From the NCBI GenBank assembly GCA_905618805.1, contig CAJQSZ010000027.1:1-48806 (forward strand): DNA of 48,806 bases, read 5' to 3'. Under the pieces are notes generated by a model. The model worked only from the letters and a program-made list of their open reading frames with translations. It had not been told where the DNA came from and made no database searches. Numbering within the stretch: position 1 is the first letter of the stretch; every line of letters begins with the position of its first letter. The translations under genes and the position numbers were made by a program. Below are positions 17,253 through 26,074 of this stretch, in pieces. The DNA is from an uncultured Candidatus Pelagibacter sp. (lineage in GTDB: Bacteria > Pseudomonadota > Alphaproteobacteria > Pelagibacterales > Pelagibacteraceae).

Positions 17253-18214
17253 TTAATGTTCCTTATTTTCTTTGGAAAATTAATATCCAGTACTCTTTTA
17301 AGCCCATCAAATATTTGATTATTTTGTGTTCTAAGCTCTATTAATTTCCAGGCGTGGGGTATTAATTTTAAATATGTCTTCTTTTTGTCTCTTGCAGCCA
17401 ACCTTGCAAAAATACCTATTATTTTCATATTTCTAATCACTGATAATATTTCAAAATCATTTAATAAAATAATCTTACTAATTTTATTTTTGTTTAATTT
17501 TAAATAATAATTGTAAATATTATCTTTTATTTTTTTACTTGATTCAAATCTAACATCGTCAATTAAAGATGCTAGATCATATGCCCTATTACCTATTAGG
17601 GCATCTTGTGTATCAATAGTTGCTAATTTTTTTTTATATTTCATTAAATTTGATACGTGAAAATCTCGATGAACTAAAGTTTCATTTTTTATCTTAAGAT
17701 TTGATAGTAAGAATTTTATCTGTTTATTTATCTCAATGTTGACTGTTGGTAATTTTTTTTTAGATATATATTTTTTTGCATACCAATCAGAAAATAGCTT
17801 TGCTTCTTTAAATAATTTATTATTCTGATAAATTGGGATTTTATAATTTTTTCCTTTAAAGTTTTTAATTATGTTTTGTTTGATCTTTTGAATTTCAATA
17901 AGTAAATTAATAGTTTTTTTGTATAAATTAATCTTATTACTTCCACTTTTTCTTAATAGTTTAAATACAGTATCATCACCAAAATCTTCAATTTCTATAA
18001 AATTTTGTTTGTAATTTTCTTTATATAGTTTTGGTGCTAGAATTTTATTTTTAATCAACAAGCTGTTAATAGCAGCATATATTAATAGGTTTTTTTCTTT
18101 TTCTTTCGTGGCATAAACAATAATTGAATTTTCTTTATTATTTTTTTTCCTATAAAAAGATCTAAAAGATGCATCACCCTTAATTTTTTTTAATTTTGAC
18201 TTAACTAATTTCAT
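17249..18214 (-). CDS. amgK: N-acetylmuramate/N-acetylglucosamine kinase (AmgK-like aminoglycoside-phosphotransferase fold)
   Basis: This 321-residue kinase has the APH fold. The catalytic loop LVHRDFHVSNLM lies near residue 200, and the metal-binding ATIDTQDALIGN near 214, with Asp in each as expected. GDASFRSFYRKK near the N-terminus is the nucleotide-binding start typical of AmgK. It would phosphorylate the anomeric carbon of MurNAc (and GlcNAc) for MurU. The protein is unusually lysine-rich, even for this genome. It overlaps tsaE by 14 bp upstream and murU by 4 bp downstream. The tsaE-amgK-murU order is recurrent in Alphaproteobacteria. Confidence 0.85.
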   Translation of the reverse strand: MKLVKSKLKKIKGDASFRSFYRKKNNKENSIIVYATKEKEKNLLIYAAINSLLIKNKILAPKLYKENYKQNFIEIEDFGDDTVFKLLRKSGSNKINLYKKTINLLIEIQKIKQNIIKNFKGKNYKIPIYQNNKLFKEAKLFSDWYAKKYISKKKLPTVNIEINKQIKFLLSNLKIKNETLVHRDFHVSNLMKYKKKLATIDTQDALIGNRAYDLASLIDDVRFESSKKIKDNIYNYYLKLNKNKISKIILLNDFEILSVIRNMKIIGIFARLAARDKKKTYLKLIPHAWKLIELRTQNNQIFDGLKRVLDINFPKKIRNIK

Positions 18215-18677
18215 TTAATTTTTCATTATTTAAACCTTTAATAGATAAAAATCTTTTGTTCATATCTTCATTGTATTTAAAGAATAAATCAATTTTATTT
18301 CTTATTTTGTTATCAATTTTTTCAGGCCACTCAATTAATGTAAGAGTTTCTTTTTGATTTTCCAGTAACCCAATATTTTTTGTCTCCTCACAGTTTTTTA
18401 ATCTATATAAATCATAATGTTGAATTATAAAAATTCCTACATCATATTCGTTTACTAAATTAAATGTGGGACTTGTAACTTCTGTTTGATTACGATCATT
18501 TTTTGCTTGAAGGCAGTTTACTAGATGTCTTATAAATGTCGTTTTTCCAACTCCAATTTCACCATGAAAAAAAACTACGTCACCTTTTTTTAGTATTCTT
18601 GAAAAATTTTTTGCTAGTTCAGCTGTCTTAACTTCTAAGGAGATATCTATTATTTCGCTATTAGTAGCGATATGCAT
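18201..18677 (-). CDS. tsaE: tRNA threonylcarbamoyladenosine biosynthesis ATPase TsaE
   Basis: This 158-residue P-loop ATPase is needed with TsaB and TsaD to make t6A at position 37 of ANN-decoding tRNAs. [18 protein letters not shown] is the Walker A region (K45), and [13 protein letters not shown] near residue 83 and HYDLYRL near 99 are TsaE hallmarks. LIEWPEKID near 125 also fits. ATG at 18677 is chosen; a GTG ten codons upstream (18707) is in frame but lies deeper inside ahcY. Either way the gene starts within the end of ahcY, so it is probably cotranscribed and coupled. Confidence 0.92.
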   Translation of the reverse strand: MHIATNSEIIDISLEVKTAELAKNFSRILKKGDVVFFHGEIGVGKTTFIRHLVNCLQAKNDRNQTEVTSPTFNLVNEYDVGIFIIQHYDLYRLKNCEETKNIGLLENQKETLTLIEWPEKIDNKIRNKIDLFFKYNEDMNKRFLSIKGLNNEKLNEIS

Positions 18678-19947
18678 CTGGCTTGAATGGACCTTCTGTT
18701 TCAACACTTATGTAGTCAGCTTGATCTTTTGATAGTTTTGTAAGTTTTGCACCTACTTTTTTTAAGTGTAGCATAGCTACTTTTTCATCTAAATATTTTG
18801 GTAATACATAAACTTTATTTTCATAATTCTTGTGGTTGTCCCAAAGTTCTATTTGAGCCATTACTTGATTTGTAAATGATGCACTCATTACAAAACTTGG
18901 GTGTCCTGTGGCACATCCTAAGTTGACCAACCTTCCTTTTGCTAAAAGAATAATTCTCTTTCCATCAACTAATTCTATCTCATCAACTTCTGGCTTAACT
19001 TCTGTCCATTTGTAATTCTTTAGAGCATCTACCTGGATCTCATTATCAAAGTGACCAATGTTACATAGTATTGCTCTATCTTTCATATTTCTCATATGAT
19101 CTGCGGTAACGATATCAATGTTACCTGTAGCTGTAACTACGATATCTGCTTTATCAATTGCTTCATCCATTAAAACTACTTCATAACCTTCCATCGCTGC
19201 TTGTAGTGCACAAATTGGGTCTGCTTCTGTAACCATAACTCTTGCACCACTTTGTCTTAAAGATGCCGCACTGCCTTTTCCAACATCACCAAAACCAGCA
19301 ACAATTGCTACTTTACCTGACATCATAACATCCGTAGCTCTTCTAATTCCATCTACTAAACTTTCCCTACAACCATATAGGTTATCAAATTTTGATTTTG
19401 TAACTGAATCGTTTACATTGATGGCTGGAATCATTAAAGAACCATCTTTTTCCATTTTGTTTAATGCTTTAATTCCAGTTGTAGTTTCCTCCGAAACACC
19501 TTTTACCTCTTTTAATAAATCTTTGTAGTCACTATGCATCATTGCAGTTAAATCACCACCATCATCTAATAGCATATTTGCTTTCCAATCTTTTTTTCCT
19601 TCGATTGTTTGTCTTATACACCATATAGCTTCTTCCTCTGTTTCACCTTTCCAAGCAAAAACTGGTATGCCAGCTTTAGCTATTGCTGCTGCTGCATGAT
19701 CTTGTGTTGAAAAAATATTACAAGAAGACCATCTAACTTCGGCTCCAAGTTCTGTGAGAGTTTCGATTAAAACTGCTGTTTGGATAGTCATGTGGAGGCA
19801 TCCTAAAATTTTTGCTCCTTTTAAAGGTTTTTTTCCTGAGTATTCCTCTCTCAATGCCATTAACCCTGGCATTTCACTTTCTGCTATAGAAATTTCTTTT
19901 CTTCCAAATTCAGCTAACGATATATCTTTTACTTTAAAATCATCCAT
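18661..19947 (-). CDS. ahcY: Adenosylhomocysteinase (S-adenosylhomocysteine hydrolase)
   Basis: This 428-residue NAD-dependent enzyme splits S-adenosylhomocysteine into adenosine and homocysteine, closing the methyl cycle. [17 protein letters not shown] and [18 protein letters not shown] lie in the N-terminal half. The NAD fold has [18 protein letters not shown] near residue 214, and the C-terminus ends in the conserved [10 protein letters not shown]. The length is usual for the shorter bacterial form. Its ATG is 43 bp from the end of chvG. A plausible promoter lies there with the -10 box only 8 bp before ATG, so the mRNA may be nearly leaderless. Confidence 0.97.
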   Translation of the reverse strand: MDDFKVKDISLAEFGRKEISIAESEMPGLMALREEYSGKKPLKGAKILGCLHMTIQTAVLIETLTELGAEVRWSSCNIFSTQDHAAAAIAKAGIPVFAWKGETEEEAIWCIRQTIEGKKDWKANMLLDDGGDLTAMMHSDYKDLLKEVKGVSEETTTGIKALNKMEKDGSLMIPAINVNDSVTKSKFDNLYGCRESLVDGIRRATDVMMSGKVAIVAGFGDVGKGSAASLRQSGARVMVTEADPICALQAAMEGYEVVLMDEAIDKADIVVTATGNIDIVTADHMRNMKDRAILCNIGHFDNEIQVDALKNYKWTEVKPEVDEIELVDGKRIILLAKGRLVNLGCATGHPSFVMSASFTNQVMAQIELWDNHKNYENKVYVLPKYLDEKVAMLHLKKVGAKLTKLSKDQADYISVETEGPFKPDAYRY

Positions 19948-19955
19948 TAATCGAT

Positions 19956-19983
19956 TTTATACAATAAAAATTTGATTAATCAA
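19956..19983 (-). promoter_or_regulatory. Putative ahcY promoter with flanking dyad
   Basis: On the minus strand, TTGATT (19983-19978) and TATAAA (19961-19956) are 16 bp apart. The predicted start point, about 19949, is 2 nt before the ATG. An inverted repeat, ATTAATC (19946-19952) and GATTAAT (19974-19980), brackets the -10 box and covers the start codon. It could be an operator, a weak terminator for chvG, or chance. Confidence 0.45.
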
Positions 19984-19990
19984 CTTATGA

Positions 19991-21529
19991 TTATAATTTA
20001 GGGAATACTATCTCAACATTTGCACCATTTTGTGTAATATTATTCGAAGCGTTTATCGTTGCACCATGTAAATCTACAAGATTTTTTACAATGTTTAACC
20101 CCAAACCTGAATGTTCACCAAAATTATCTGGTCTATTACTATAAAATCTATCAAATATTTTTTTTGTATTTGTTTCTTTGAATCCTTTACCTTCATCAAC
20201 AACCCTCAGGATAACTTTTTCATTATCACCTTTGTAAATTTCAACTAAAATTTTTTTATTATCTTTGCTAAATGAAATTGAATTATCTAATAAATTTGCA
20301 ATGATTTGTTCTATTCTATTTTCTATTCCATGAATAAAATACTCTTCTTCATTTTTTAGATCATTTAAGATGATCCTAATACCTCTTTTCGCCTCATAAA
20401 TATTGTTAAAATCATCAACTACAGATTTTGCAATTAATTTAAGATTAATTCTTTTCATTTTTTCTCTACTTAAAGCAACTTCATCTTTTAGTATTTGAGA
20501 ATAATCGGTAATTAATCTTTCAATTCTTTGAACGTCATGGTTAAGAATGTCTATCAACTTGCCTCTTTGTACCTGATCTTCAGTCTCATATAGTATCTCT
20601 GCAGCACTTTTTAAAGATGTTAGTGGATTTCTTATCTCATGTACCAAGTCTGTTGAAAAATTTTCTGCATGTGAGATTCTTTTTTTAAGCTCATTGGTCA
20701 TATCATCTAATGAAGTTGATAACGTTCCCAATTCATCATTTCTACTTTTTAGTTCATTTATGTTTGTTTGCTTTCTGCTCTTTTCTTTAATTATTTTTGT
20801 GTAGGCTACTAGGTTCTTTATAGGTTTTAAAAAATATCTATTTAAAACAAATGAAAATATAAAAATTACTATTCCAATGAAGACTGCTGTTCTTAATATA
20901 AAAGTTTTTCTTTCATTAATTGCAGACCTAATATCATTCGCATTTTCAGAAATTGCAAGATAACCAATATTATCTCCATCTAAAGTTACATTTTTTACAG
21001 TTGTTAGTAAAAATTGGTCATACCCTTCTTGCATAAAGGTAAATGCTTTTCCTTGGTTTTTTGACTGTGAATAATTTGTTAGAATATCTTTTAAAGAAAT
21101 AGTTTTTTTTTTGTTAACATTTTTTTTTCCAATTTTTTTTTTACTTATATCTTCATTTAAAATTTCCAATTGAATAATATCCATTCTATTAGAAAATGAC
21201 CTTGGGTCTAAATCTAGTGTATCTGTATCACCAACTAGATTAAATTGATTATCAAGCAAAATAACTCTATCTAAATTTTGAAATAAAAACCTTGTAGAGA
21301 ACAGAAATCTACGAATATCATCTTCTTCAAATTTAATATTTAATCTAAGAATGTGTTCGATTGTATTATCTATTACCTGAACATGTTTAATTGTTTTTTT
21401 TTTTATCAAATTAGGTTTAACATTTCCAATATATAAAAGTGTCAAACTGCCAATAACTAAAAAAATTACTAAATTAATAAATAAAAATTTTTTTAAGATA
21501 GATAAATCTTTAAGAAAATCACTGAACAT
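19991..21529 (-). CDS. chvG: Sensor histidine kinase, ChvG-like
   Basis: This 512-residue inner-membrane sensor has a first membrane helix (about 14-34), a periplasmic domain of about 175 residues, a second helix (about 211-230), and a HAMP linker to about 285. A HisKA domain has phospho-acceptor His297 in LVHEIRNPLTS. The ATPase domain has the N-box NLLDNSISFS, VVDEGKGF and HSGLGLNIVKNLVD. The periplasmic part is lysine-rich (KKKIGKKNVNKKK near residue 130), unusual for a sensor domain. Its start overlaps the chvI stop in TAATG, so the pair is coupled. ChvG/ChvI pairs respond to acid and envelope conditions in rhizobia; the signal here is unknown. No HPr kinase or PTS gene follows, unlike many relatives. 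Confidence 0.85.
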   Translation of the reverse strand: MFSDFLKDLSILKKFLFINLVIFLVIGSLTLLYIGNVKPNLIKKKTIKHVQVIDNTIEHILRLNIKFEEDDIRRFLFSTRFLFQNLDRVILLDNQFNLVGDTDTLDLDPRSFSNRMDIIQLEILNEDISKKKIGKKNVNKKKTISLKDILTNYSQSKNQGKAFTFMQEGYDQFLLTTVKNVTLDGDNIGYLAISENANDIRSAINERKTFILRTAVFIGIVIFIFSFVLNRYFLKPIKNLVAYTKIIKEKSRKQTNINELKSRNDELGTLSTSLDDMTNELKKRISHAENFSTDLVHEIRNPLTSLKSAAEILYETEDQVQRGKLIDILNHDVQRIERLITDYSQILKDEVALSREKMKRINLKLIAKSVVDDFNNIYEAKRGIRIILNDLKNEEEYFIHGIENRIEQIIANLLDNSISFSKDNKKILVEIYKGDNEKVILRVVDEGKGFKETNTKKIFDRFYSNRPDNFGEHSGLGLNIVKNLVDLHGATINASNNITQNGANVEIVFPKL

Positions 21530-22236
21530 TAACTAACATTCCATCTGTATCCACTGCCATATCTTGTTTCTATTGCAGTAAACTCAGGATCAACTTTTTT
21601 GAACTTTTTTCTAATTCTCTTAACGTGACTATCTATAGTTCTATCCTCGATATCAGTGTCTTCTCTATAGGCAATATCCATTAATTGTGCTCTTTCTTTA
21701 ATTATACCTGGTCGTTTAGCTAACTCTTTTACTATCAAAAACTCTGTAGTGGTAAGCTTGTCGGGCAATTGTTTACCATCCCATTCACACTCAAGTTGAG
21801 AGGGGTCAAGTTTAAGTTTACCATGAGCAATAATATTCTTTATTTCTTCTAGATTGATATTTATATCTTTTTTTCTAAGTTGAACTCTAATTCTCTCGAT
21901 TAGAACTTTTATGGAAAAGCCTCCTGATTTTTTTATAAAATCATCTGCACCTAATTTTAGGCCCAATAACTCATCTATCTCATCATCTTTTGATGTTAAA
22001 AAAATTACTGGCAGTGATGTTTTTTTTCTTAACTTTTTTAAAAGTTCTTCACCATCCATTTTGGGCATTTTAATATCAATTACTGCTAAATCAGGTGGTG
22101 TTCTGGTTAACCCAATTAATGCACTCTCACCATCTATATAAGTTTGAACTTTAAACCCCTCTTTTTCTAAGGCAATACTTATACTTGTGAGTATATTTCT
22201 ATCGTCATCTATTAAAGCTATTGTTTGTGTCTGCAT
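21529..22236 (-). CDS. chvI: OmpR/PhoB-family response regulator, ChvI-like
   Basis: This 235-residue regulator has a receiver domain (IALIDDDRNIL at the start, phospho-acceptor Asp54 in AVIDIKMPKMDG, and conserved Lys in DDFIKKSGGFS). A winged-helix DNA-binding domain follows, with LTTTEFLIVKELAKRPG near residue 165, DRTIDSHVKRIRKKF near 198 and ETRYGSGYRW at the end. The ChvI identity rests on the coupled ChvG-type kinase and the LGADDFIKKSGGFS segment. It lies 50 bp downstream of polA with a credible promoter of its own. Confidence 0.88.
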   Translation of the reverse strand: MQTQTIALIDDDRNILTSISIALEKEGFKVQTYIDGESALIGLTRTPPDLAVIDIKMPKMDGEELLKKLRKKTSLPVIFLTSKDDEIDELLGLKLGADDFIKKSGGFSIKVLIERIRVQLRKKDININLEEIKNIIAHGKLKLDPSQLECEWDGKQLPDKLTTTEFLIVKELAKRPGIIKERAQLMDIAYREDTDIEDRTIDSHVKRIRKKFKKVDPEFTAIETRYGSGYRWNVS

Positions 22237-22247
22237 AAACTACTTTA

Positions 22248-22276
22248 AAAATACTAAATTGTTCTAAATTAGGCAA
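22248..22276 (-). promoter_or_regulatory. Putative chvI promoter
   Basis: On the minus strand, TTGCCT (22276-22271) and TATTTT (22253-22248) are separated by 17 bp in the short polA-chvI gap. The predicted start point, near 22241, gives a leader of about 5 nt before ATG 22236, too short for a Shine-Dalgarno. Confidence 0.4.
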
Positions 22277-22286
22277 TGCTCTTAAA

Positions 22287-25061
22287 TTAATGAAGTATTC
22301 CCCAATTATCGCCTGTATTAATGTCTACCGTTAAAGGTGTTGAAAATGAGTGCAGATCACTCTCCGTAACACTAGTCATTTCTACCTGTATAATTTTAGT
22401 TATAGTTTTAACATCTTTTACTGGGACTTCAAAAATTAATTCATCGTGTATTTGTAACAGCATTTTTGATTTATTATCTTTTAAACTTTCAAATTTCTTA
22501 TTTACTCTAATCATTGCAAGCCTCATAATCTCTGAGGCTGAACCTTGAATAGGTGCATTGATTGTTGCTCTTTCTTGAAAATTTCTAACATTAAAATTTT
22601 TATCATTAATTCCACTAAAGTGTGACCTACGACCAAAAATATTATTTACATAACCACTTTTTCTACAAAACTTAATAGTGTCCTCCATGTAAATTTTTAT
22701 TTCTGGAAATCTTGCAAAATAAGCATTTAAAAATTCATTCGCTTCATGATTTGAAACATTGATTTGTTTTGCAAGTCCGTATTGTGAAATACCATATATA
22801 ATGCCAAAGTTTATTGCTTTAGCTTTTCGCCTCATATCTTGATTAACTTTTTTTATATCAACCTCAAATACTTGGCTTGCTGTTAGTGAGTGAATATCCT
22901 CATTATTTTTAAATGCTTTTTTTAACTCTTTAACATCAGCTAAGTCAGCCAAAATTCTCATTTCAATTTGGTTATAATCAGCTGATATCAAAGTAAAAGC
23001 TTTTTCAGCTACAAATGCTTTTCTTATATCTTTACCATCTTCTGATTTGATGGGGATATTTTGTAAATTTGGTTCACTAGAAGCAAGTCTTCCCGTTGTG
23101 GTGGCTGCTAACAAGAAGGAAGTGTGAACTCTTTTTGTTTTTGGATTAATATGTTCGGGTAAAGCATCCGAATAAGTATTTTTTAGTTTAGAAGCTTGAC
23201 GCCAATCTAAAATTAATTTTGGAAACTCATATCCTTTAAATGCTAAGTCTTCAAGAACACTTGCATTTGTAGCAAAGCTTCCTTTTCTAGTTTTTTTAAG
23301 TGTAGCAATCTTTAAATCATTATAGATTATTTCACCCAATTGTTTTGGTGAAGCAATATTAAATTTTTTTTTAGAAATTTTAAAAACTTCTTTTTCTAAT
23401 TTACTAATTTTTTTTTCAAATTTTTCAGACAACACCTTTAAAATTTTATTGTCGATTTTTATTCCTTCAATTTCCATAAATGCTAATATTTTAATTAAAG
23501 GTTTTTCAAAAATTGAATAGATATTGGTTAAATTTTCTAGTTTAAGGTTTTTACTAAAAATTTTGTATAATCTATAAGTAATATCAGCATCTTCTGCTGC
23601 ATATTCCATGGCTTTATCCAACTCCACATCACTAAAATTTATTTTTTTTTTTCCAGTACCAACAATTTCTTTAAATGAAATTGTTTTATGCTGTAAGTGA
23701 ATCTCAGATAATGTATCCATATTGTGTCGATTTTTTCCAGCATCTAAAACATAGGACATTAACATTGTGTCTTCCATTGCATTCATGCTTATCCCCTGCT
23801 TAAATAGAACGATAAAATCAAACTTAATATTTTGACCAATTTTTTTTACACTTTTATCTTCTAAAAGTGGCTTTAATTTTTTAATTATATTTTCTTTTTT
23901 TAAGCATCCTTTAAACTTATGGCCTATTGGAATATAGCAAGCTTTACCAATTTTTGTACATAGCGAGATTCCCACTAATTCTGCTTGATGTGGATCTAGC
24001 GAGCTAGTTTCAGTATCAATAGCTAATTCTCCAGATTCTTCTGCTTCATTAATCCAGTCGTCTATTTGTTTTTCATTAGTAATTAAATGGTAATTTTTTT
24101 TATTTATACTTTGTTGTTTTCCCATAGGGGCTACTTCTATTTTTGATTCATCTAATGTGGGCTCTCCATATGCCGAAATAACAGAGCTAAGAAGTCTATT
24201 AAACTCCATTTCTCTTAAAAATTTATACAGCTTATCTTTATCAACTTCTTTTAATTGAAACTCCTCTATATTTCTTTCGACTGGAGCGGTTTTCATCAAA
24301 GTTACTAATTTTTTACTGATGATTGCTTTATCTTTGTTTTCAGTGAGAGTTTCTCTTCGTTTATTTTGTTTTATCTCATGCGTACTATCTAGTAACTTTT
24401 CTAGAGTGCCATACTTATTAATAAGTTCTGCTGCAGTCTTAACTCCTATTCCTGGAACACCTGGTACATTATCACTACTATCACCTGCCAATGATTGCAC
24501 ATCAATTACTTTTTCTGGACCTACTCCAAATTTAGCTACTATGTCTTCTGATGTTATAAATTTGTTTTTCATTGGGTCAAATAAACGAACATCTTTTTTA
24601 TAAAGTTGCATTAAATCTTTATCTGAAGATACGATTGTTACCTTTGCCCCTTTGGCTAAAATTTGCTCTGCATAAGTTGCTATTAAATCATCTGCTTCAT
24701 AGTTAGGGAGGTCAACAGATGGTAAATTAAAAGCAATAACTGACTTTCTTATATATTCAAATTGTGGTGCCAAATCGTCTGGGGCTTCAGATCTGTTTGC
24801 CTTATATGCAGAATAAATTTCATTTCTAAATGTTTTTCTAGCTGCATCAAAAATTACAGCAAAGTGTGTTGGCTTTTGAAGATTTTCATTAGATTTTGAA
24901 TCTTCTAATAGTTTAAATAACATGCTACAAAAACCACTAACTGCACCTACTGGTAAACCGTCACTCTTTCTTGTTAGAGGTGGTAATGCATAATAAGCTC
25001 TAAAGATATAACCTGAACCATCTATTAAATAAAAATGATCAGTTTTTTTTATTTTATCCAT
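22287..25061 (-). CDS. polA: DNA polymerase I
   Basis: This 924-residue replication and repair polymerase carries all three domains. The 5'-3' exonuclease occupies residues 1-290 (YLIDGSGYIFRAYYA; YEADDLIATYA; SGDKD-like VSSDKDLMQLY). The 3'-5' exonuclease is near 335-520, with the active motif ELAIDTETSSLD retaining D-x-E, so proofreading is probably functional. The polymerase domain has TTGRLASSEPNLQNIP, LISADYNQIEMRILA (motif A), RRKAKAINFGIIYG (motif B) and LLQIHDELIFEVP (motif C). The length matches E. coli PolA (928). A TTG just upstream (25064) is less likely than ATG 25061. It is divergent from the ABC ATPase gene across 50 bp. Confidence 0.97.
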   Translation of the reverse strand: MDKIKKTDHFYLIDGSGYIFRAYYALPPLTRKSDGLPVGAVSGFCSMLFKLLEDSKSNENLQKPTHFAVIFDAARKTFRNEIYSAYKANRSEAPDDLAPQFEYIRKSVIAFNLPSVDLPNYEADDLIATYAEQILAKGAKVTIVSSDKDLMQLYKKDVRLFDPMKNKFITSEDIVAKFGVGPEKVIDVQSLAGDSSDNVPGVPGIGVKTAAELINKYGTLEKLLDSTHEIKQNKRRETLTENKDKAIISKKLVTLMKTAPVERNIEEFQLKEVDKDKLYKFLREMEFNRLLSSVISAYGEPTLDESKIEVAPMGKQQSINKKNYHLITNEKQIDDWINEAEESGELAIDTETSSLDPHQAELVGISLCTKIGKACYIPIGHKFKGCLKKENIIKKLKPLLEDKSVKKIGQNIKFDFIVLFKQGISMNAMEDTMLMSYVLDAGKNRHNMDTLSEIHLQHKTISFKEIVGTGKKKINFSDVELDKAMEYAAEDADITYRLYKIFSKNLKLENLTNIYSIFEKPLIKILAFMEIEGIKIDNKILKVLSEKFEKKISKLEKEVFKISKKKFNIASPKQLGEIIYNDLKIATLKKTRKGSFATNASVLEDLAFKGYEFPKLILDWRQASKLKNTYSDALPEHINPKTKRVHTSFLLAATTTGRLASSEPNLQNIPIKSEDGKDIRKAFVAEKAFTLISADYNQIEMRILADLADVKELKKAFKNNEDIHSLTASQVFEVDIKKVNQDMRRKAKAINFGIIYGISQYGLAKQINVSNHEANEFLNAYFARFPEIKIYMEDTIKFCRKSGYVNNIFGRRSHFSGINDKNFNVRNFQERATINAPIQGSASEIMRLAMIRVNKKFESLKDNKSKMLLQIHDELIFEVPVKDVKTITKIIQVEMTSVTESDLHSFSTPLTVDINTGDNWGILH

Positions 25062-25111
25062 CAAATAATATTATCTTAATTATTTTAAATATTATAAATG
25101 TATTAACGCAA

Positions 25112-26041
25112 ATGGACAAAAAAAATATACTTTCTATTAAAAACTTAAAAAAAATTTATTCAAATAAGCAAGCAGAAGATACACATGCTTTAATTGATTT
25201 AAACTTAGACGTGCAAGAAGGAGAGATTTTTGGTTTACTTGGACCAAACGGTGCTGGCAAGACTACATTTATAAATATTGTAGCTGGTACGGTGATAAAA
25301 ACAGCAGGACAAGTTAATGTACATGGCTTTGATCTGGATAAAAATCCAAGGCAAGTTAGAGCAGCAGTTGGAATAGTTCCACAAGAAGTTAACCTTGATC
25401 CTTTTTTTAGTCCAAGAAAGTTATTAGAATTACAAGCTGGGCTTTATGGAATAAAAGAAAAAGACAGAATTACAGACACTATTCTAGAGTTGGTATCTTT
25501 AGAAAAACAAGCAAACAGCTATGCCAGAAGTTTATCCGGTGGAATGAAAAGAAGATTACTGATGGCTAAAGCTTTAGTTCATCAGCCTCCAATAGTTTTT
25601 TTGGATGAACCTACCGCTGGTGTTGATGTTCAATTAAGACAAAATTTGTGGAAAAATGTAAGATTACTCAATAAGCTTGGTGTAACTATTATCTTAACAA
25701 CACATTATCTTGAGGAAGCTGAAGAAATGTGTGATCGAATAGCTATTCTTAATAAAGGAAATATTGTAGCTCTAGATAGTACAAAAAATCTTCTAGATAA
25801 AATTCAAACAAAAAAAGTAACTTTTAAAACTGATAAAAAAATTAATATAAAAAATGAAGATTTACCTTCTTTAAAATTAATATCAAAATCAGAGACAGAA
25901 ATTTACATATCTTATGAAAAAAGTAAAATTCATATGGAAGAATTAATTAACCTAATTAAGAAAAATAACGTCAAGATTTTAGATATATCCACTGATGATG
26001 GTGATTTAGAAGATGTTTTTCTCAGGCTAATAAAAAACTAG
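25112..26041 (+). CDS. ABC transporter ATP-binding protein (ABC-2/YadG-like)
   Basis: This 309-residue ATPase has Walker A GPNGAGKTT (44-52), Q-loop VPQEVNLDP, signature LSGGMKRRL (from 141), Walker B IVFLDEPTAG (from 161) and the switch His in LTTHYLEEAEEM. An additional domain of about 80 residues follows the ATPase, as in CcmA/NodI/YadG exporters that pair with ABC-2 permeases. No permease adjoins: the next gene is bioY. The partner must be encoded elsewhere, or this ATPase is an orphan. The C-terminal extension argues against it being the BioM subunit of a biotin ECF transporter. Confidence 0.88.
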   Translation: MDKKNILSIKNLKKIYSNKQAEDTHALIDLNLDVQEGEIFGLLGPNGAGKTTFINIVAGTVIKTAGQVNVHGFDLDKNPRQVRAAVGIVPQEVNLDPFFSPRKLLELQAGLYGIKEKDRITDTILELVSLEKQANSYARSLSGGMKRRLLMAKALVHQPPIVFLDEPTAGVDVQLRQNLWKNVRLLNKLGVTIILTTHYLEEAEEMCDRIAILNKGNIVALDSTKNLLDKIQTKKVTFKTDKKINIKNEDLPSLKLISKSETEIYISYEKSKIHMEELINLIKKNNVKILDISTDDGDLEDVFLRLIKN

Positions 26042-26074
26042 ATTATTATAATAATAAATAGTAAATTCATCACT

